A DNA stretch of 24,118 nucleotides from JADFNO01 sp965369945 (GTDB lineage: Bacteria; Planctomycetota; Phycisphaerae; Phycisphaerales; SM1A02). Numbering within the stretch: position 1 is the stretch's first letter; each line of letters begins with the position of its first letter. The DNA is taken from assembly GCA_965369945.1 (NCBI GenBank), contig CBDUST010000034.1, forward strand, positions 1-24,118, written 5' to 3'. Below, piece by piece: positions 22,463-24,118 of the stretch. Made by a program: the position numbers and the translations under genes. The notes under the pieces are model-generated. The model was not told the DNA's origin and searched no databases. It was given only the letters and a program-made list of their open reading frames with translations.

Positions 22463-23185
22463 CTACTTCGTCTGAACCGTCATTTTGAACGGCATGTGGT
22501 ATAGCCCGCTGAATATCATTTCACCCCCGCCTGCTTGCTTCATCAGACAGGCGACGTCGTCGAGCCCCGCTTCGATCTCCCACGTATCGACGTTGATTCG
22601 TTCTACGGTAACGAAGGTGCTTTCGGAGCAATTCGCATTGAAGGGGTCGAAGAAGATCTGCCACAGGCCGTTCTCGACACTGTCAAGATTGAGCATCATG
22701 ATCAGGCGCAAATCGTCGCGGACCTCGCCCACGAACATCTCGAGCAGGTTGATGCCAGATCCAGATGTGACGACGTTCGCCCCCCTGACTGAGAAACCAT
22801 TCTGGAAAGGCGGGAAGCAGTCGCCCGGAGAAGCGCAGTCGCTGAAATCATAGAACAGCGTCCGGATTGCCGGCTGATTGCCCTTGGTTAGCGTCAACCG
22901 AAAGTTTCCTCGGGTACTGATGCCCGCGCCCACTTTGTCCACTTTGTCGATGTAGTCTCCCGAGCCGTCGCTCATGAGGCGGTCCGGAACCGGGTCTACA
23001 TCGTCGCCCAGAAAATCCCGGAAGGTAACGGTCATCGGGATCGTGCCGCCACTGCCATGATTATGGTTGCCGTCCCCATCGGGTGGGTTGGCCAGTGAGT
23101 TCCCGGGAAGTGCCAGCATTCCCCAGATGAGAGCCAGTACGAAACATCCCGGTAACGTCGCTCCCCAAAGCATTTTTTTACTCAT
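22463..23185 (-). CDS. secreted hypothetical protein, tandem paralogue A
   Basis: A 240-aa product starting MSKKMLWGATLPGCFVLAL with AAAGGA upstream. After the signal peptide the same NPPDGDGNHNHG segment appears, then VTFRDFLGDDVDPVPDRLMSD, YIDKVDKVGAGIS, RTLFYDFSDC, FFDPFNANCSESTFVTVERI, DTWEIEAGLDDVACL and GLYHMPFKMTVQTK. Similarity to gene B covers the full length and includes the leader (AACTTTAC-A-AGG), so this is a local gene duplication followed by divergence. The function is unknown. It lies 84 bases downstream of the beta-propeller gene on the same strand. Confidence 0.75.
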   Translation of the reverse strand: MSKKMLWGATLPGCFVLALIWGMLALPGNSLANPPDGDGNHNHGSGGTIPMTVTFRDFLGDDVDPVPDRLMSDGSGDYIDKVDKVGAGISTRGNFRLTLTKGNQPAIRTLFYDFSDCASPGDCFPPFQNGFSVRGANVVTSGSGINLLEMFVGEVRDDLRLIMMLNLDSVENGLWQIFFDPFNANCSESTFVTVERINVDTWEIEAGLDDVACLMKQAGGGEMIFSGLYHMPFKMTVQTK

Positions 23186-23269
23186 CAGAAAAGTCCTTTG
23201 TAAAGTTCTCTAGCGCCCGGCACGTGATGTCCTGGGCACGGTTGTTCCTGCGATACACATATCTAGGAG

Positions 23270-24118
23270 CTAGGGCAGGAAGTTCTCCATGACCCACAGT
23301 TCCGAGCTTTTTTGGAAAGTAGTGAATGCGATGCGCTTGCCATCCGGATTCATCGTCGCGCGAGTTAGGTTCCGGATCTTCGAACCGATCCTTTGTTGTT
23401 CGCCGGTCTGAACATTGACACGCCAGATCTCACTGGTGCGCTTGGAGAACAGCAGGTGCTTGCCATCAGGCGTCCAGGTGGCAAATCGCTGGCCATATTG
23501 AGTCTGTTCATCTTCGTTGAGGTGAACTACTTCGCGCGGTTCACCGCCGTCGGCCGACATTACGAAGATGGAGTTCTTGGGCTGATCATGGAACGCGAGC
23601 CATTTGCCGTCCCCCGAGAGATCGAGCCCTTGCATGTTGTTCTTTGATAGATAGATTTGGGTTTCATCTCCGGTCGCCAGGTCGCGCCGAATAATGGAAC
23701 GCCATCCCCGTTGAAAGTAAATCGCCTTGCCGTCCGGCGTCGGCTGCGGGTCTCGCAGCGTTTCTTGTTTCGTGACGAGTCGAGCGTCGCCAGTGGCCAG
23801 ATCGACCCGAAAGATGCCGTGCTCGCCAGTTAGACTTTCACCAGCAACGAACAGCGCCTTGCCGTCCGGCGACCATTGCACTGGTCCTACAGTCCAAGCC
23901 GGCCCAAACCTCAGACGCGGCGACGGCTCGACGACGCGCTCCTGGCCGGTTTCGGCCGAATAGATTCCGATTACTGAGGTCGCAGCTTCATCTTGCGATC
24001 GCGACTTGAAGGCAAGTGATTTACCGTCCGGAGACCAATTGCTGGATGATGTCGAATGTACAAACCGTGAACTGGCGTAACGCGGCGCAGTTTCAAAATC
24101 GATGCCGGTTTCGTCCAA
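23270..24118 (-). CDS. TolB-like beta-propeller (PD40/WD40-like) protein, 5' end outside the window
   Basis: The last 282 residues of a longer protein; the frame is open to the window edge, so the N-terminus is missing. At least five blades show the PD40 signature W/T-SPDGK or PDGK: NWSPDGKSLAFKS, QWSPDGKALFVAG, QPTPDGKAIYFQR, DLSGDGKWLAFHD, TWTPDGKHLLFSK, TMNPDGKRIAFTT. It ends SSELWVMENFLP. This ending is common in proteins where a propeller follows a Ser/Thr kinase or a DNA-binding domain, but the missing part cannot be told from here. Confidence 0.85.
   Translation of the reverse strand: MDETGIDFETAPRYASSRFVHSTSSSNWSPDGKSLAFKSRSQDEAATSVIGIYSAETGQERVVEPSPRLRFGPAWTVGPVQWSPDGKALFVAGESLTGEHGIFRVDLATGDARLVTKQETLRDPQPTPDGKAIYFQRGWRSIIRRDLATGDETQIYLSKNNMQGLDLSGDGKWLAFHDQPKNSIFVMSADGGEPREVVHLNEDEQTQYGQRFATWTPDGKHLLFSKRTSEIWRVNVQTGEQQRIGSKIRNLTRATMNPDGKRIAFTTFQKSSELWVMENFLP

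Overview
The window looks like a chromosomal segment of a planctomycete, probably of the class Phycisphaerae. This is an inference from protein style: a secreted protein with a D-x-(D/N)-x-D-G dockerin-like pair ending in NWG/DWG, two DUF1573 domains, many lipoproteins, and moderately GC-rich sequence. No rRNA, tRNA or CRISPR array was seen, and there is no taxonomic marker that settles the point.

Layout. 1-5735 (+): a HhH-GPD DNA-glycosylase-like protein, a very large TPR lipoprotein whose end overlaps yebC, and a START-like (SRPBCC) protein. 5656-7010 (-): three small genes, namely a RNHCP zinc-ribbon protein, a conserved 167-aa protein, and a small gene interrupted by an amber codon at codon 7. 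7011-7457 holds no convincing gene. 7458-13910 (+): acylphosphatase, a lipoprotein, NADP-type isocitrate dehydrogenase, a 76-aa protein, a SelW-like (Rdx family) gene with an in-frame UGA in a CxxU motif, a GNAT acetyltransferase, an S9A prolyl oligopeptidase and a lipoprotein cytochrome c. 14024-16867 (-): a three-gene BlaI / M56 / DUF1573 regulatory operon with a palindromic operator lying on its promoter. 17043-19724 (+): a XhoI/PaeR7I-like type II restriction-modification pair followed by a FRG-domain gene, which together look like a small defence cluster. 19999-21588 (+): a protein of unknown function and a secreted dockerin-like protein. 21682-24118 (-): two tandem paralogous secreted proteins and the 3' part of a TolB-like beta-propeller protein.

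The two most notable items are the following. (1) At 10325-10552 the reading frame runs through a TGA that aligns with the redox selenocysteine/cysteine of the SelW-like family. It is followed at the right distance by a hairpin with a GGUCU apical loop, as in E. coli fdhF. A standard gene caller would miss the first 13 codons, including the active site, or the whole gene. (2) The BlaI operon encodes an M56 membrane peptidase that carries a DUF1573 domain on its C-terminus, followed by a separate DUF1573 protein. This suggests a BlaR1-like signalling circuit with an unusual extracytoplasmic sensor domain.

All family assignments are from reading the translated sequence; none has been checked by database search.
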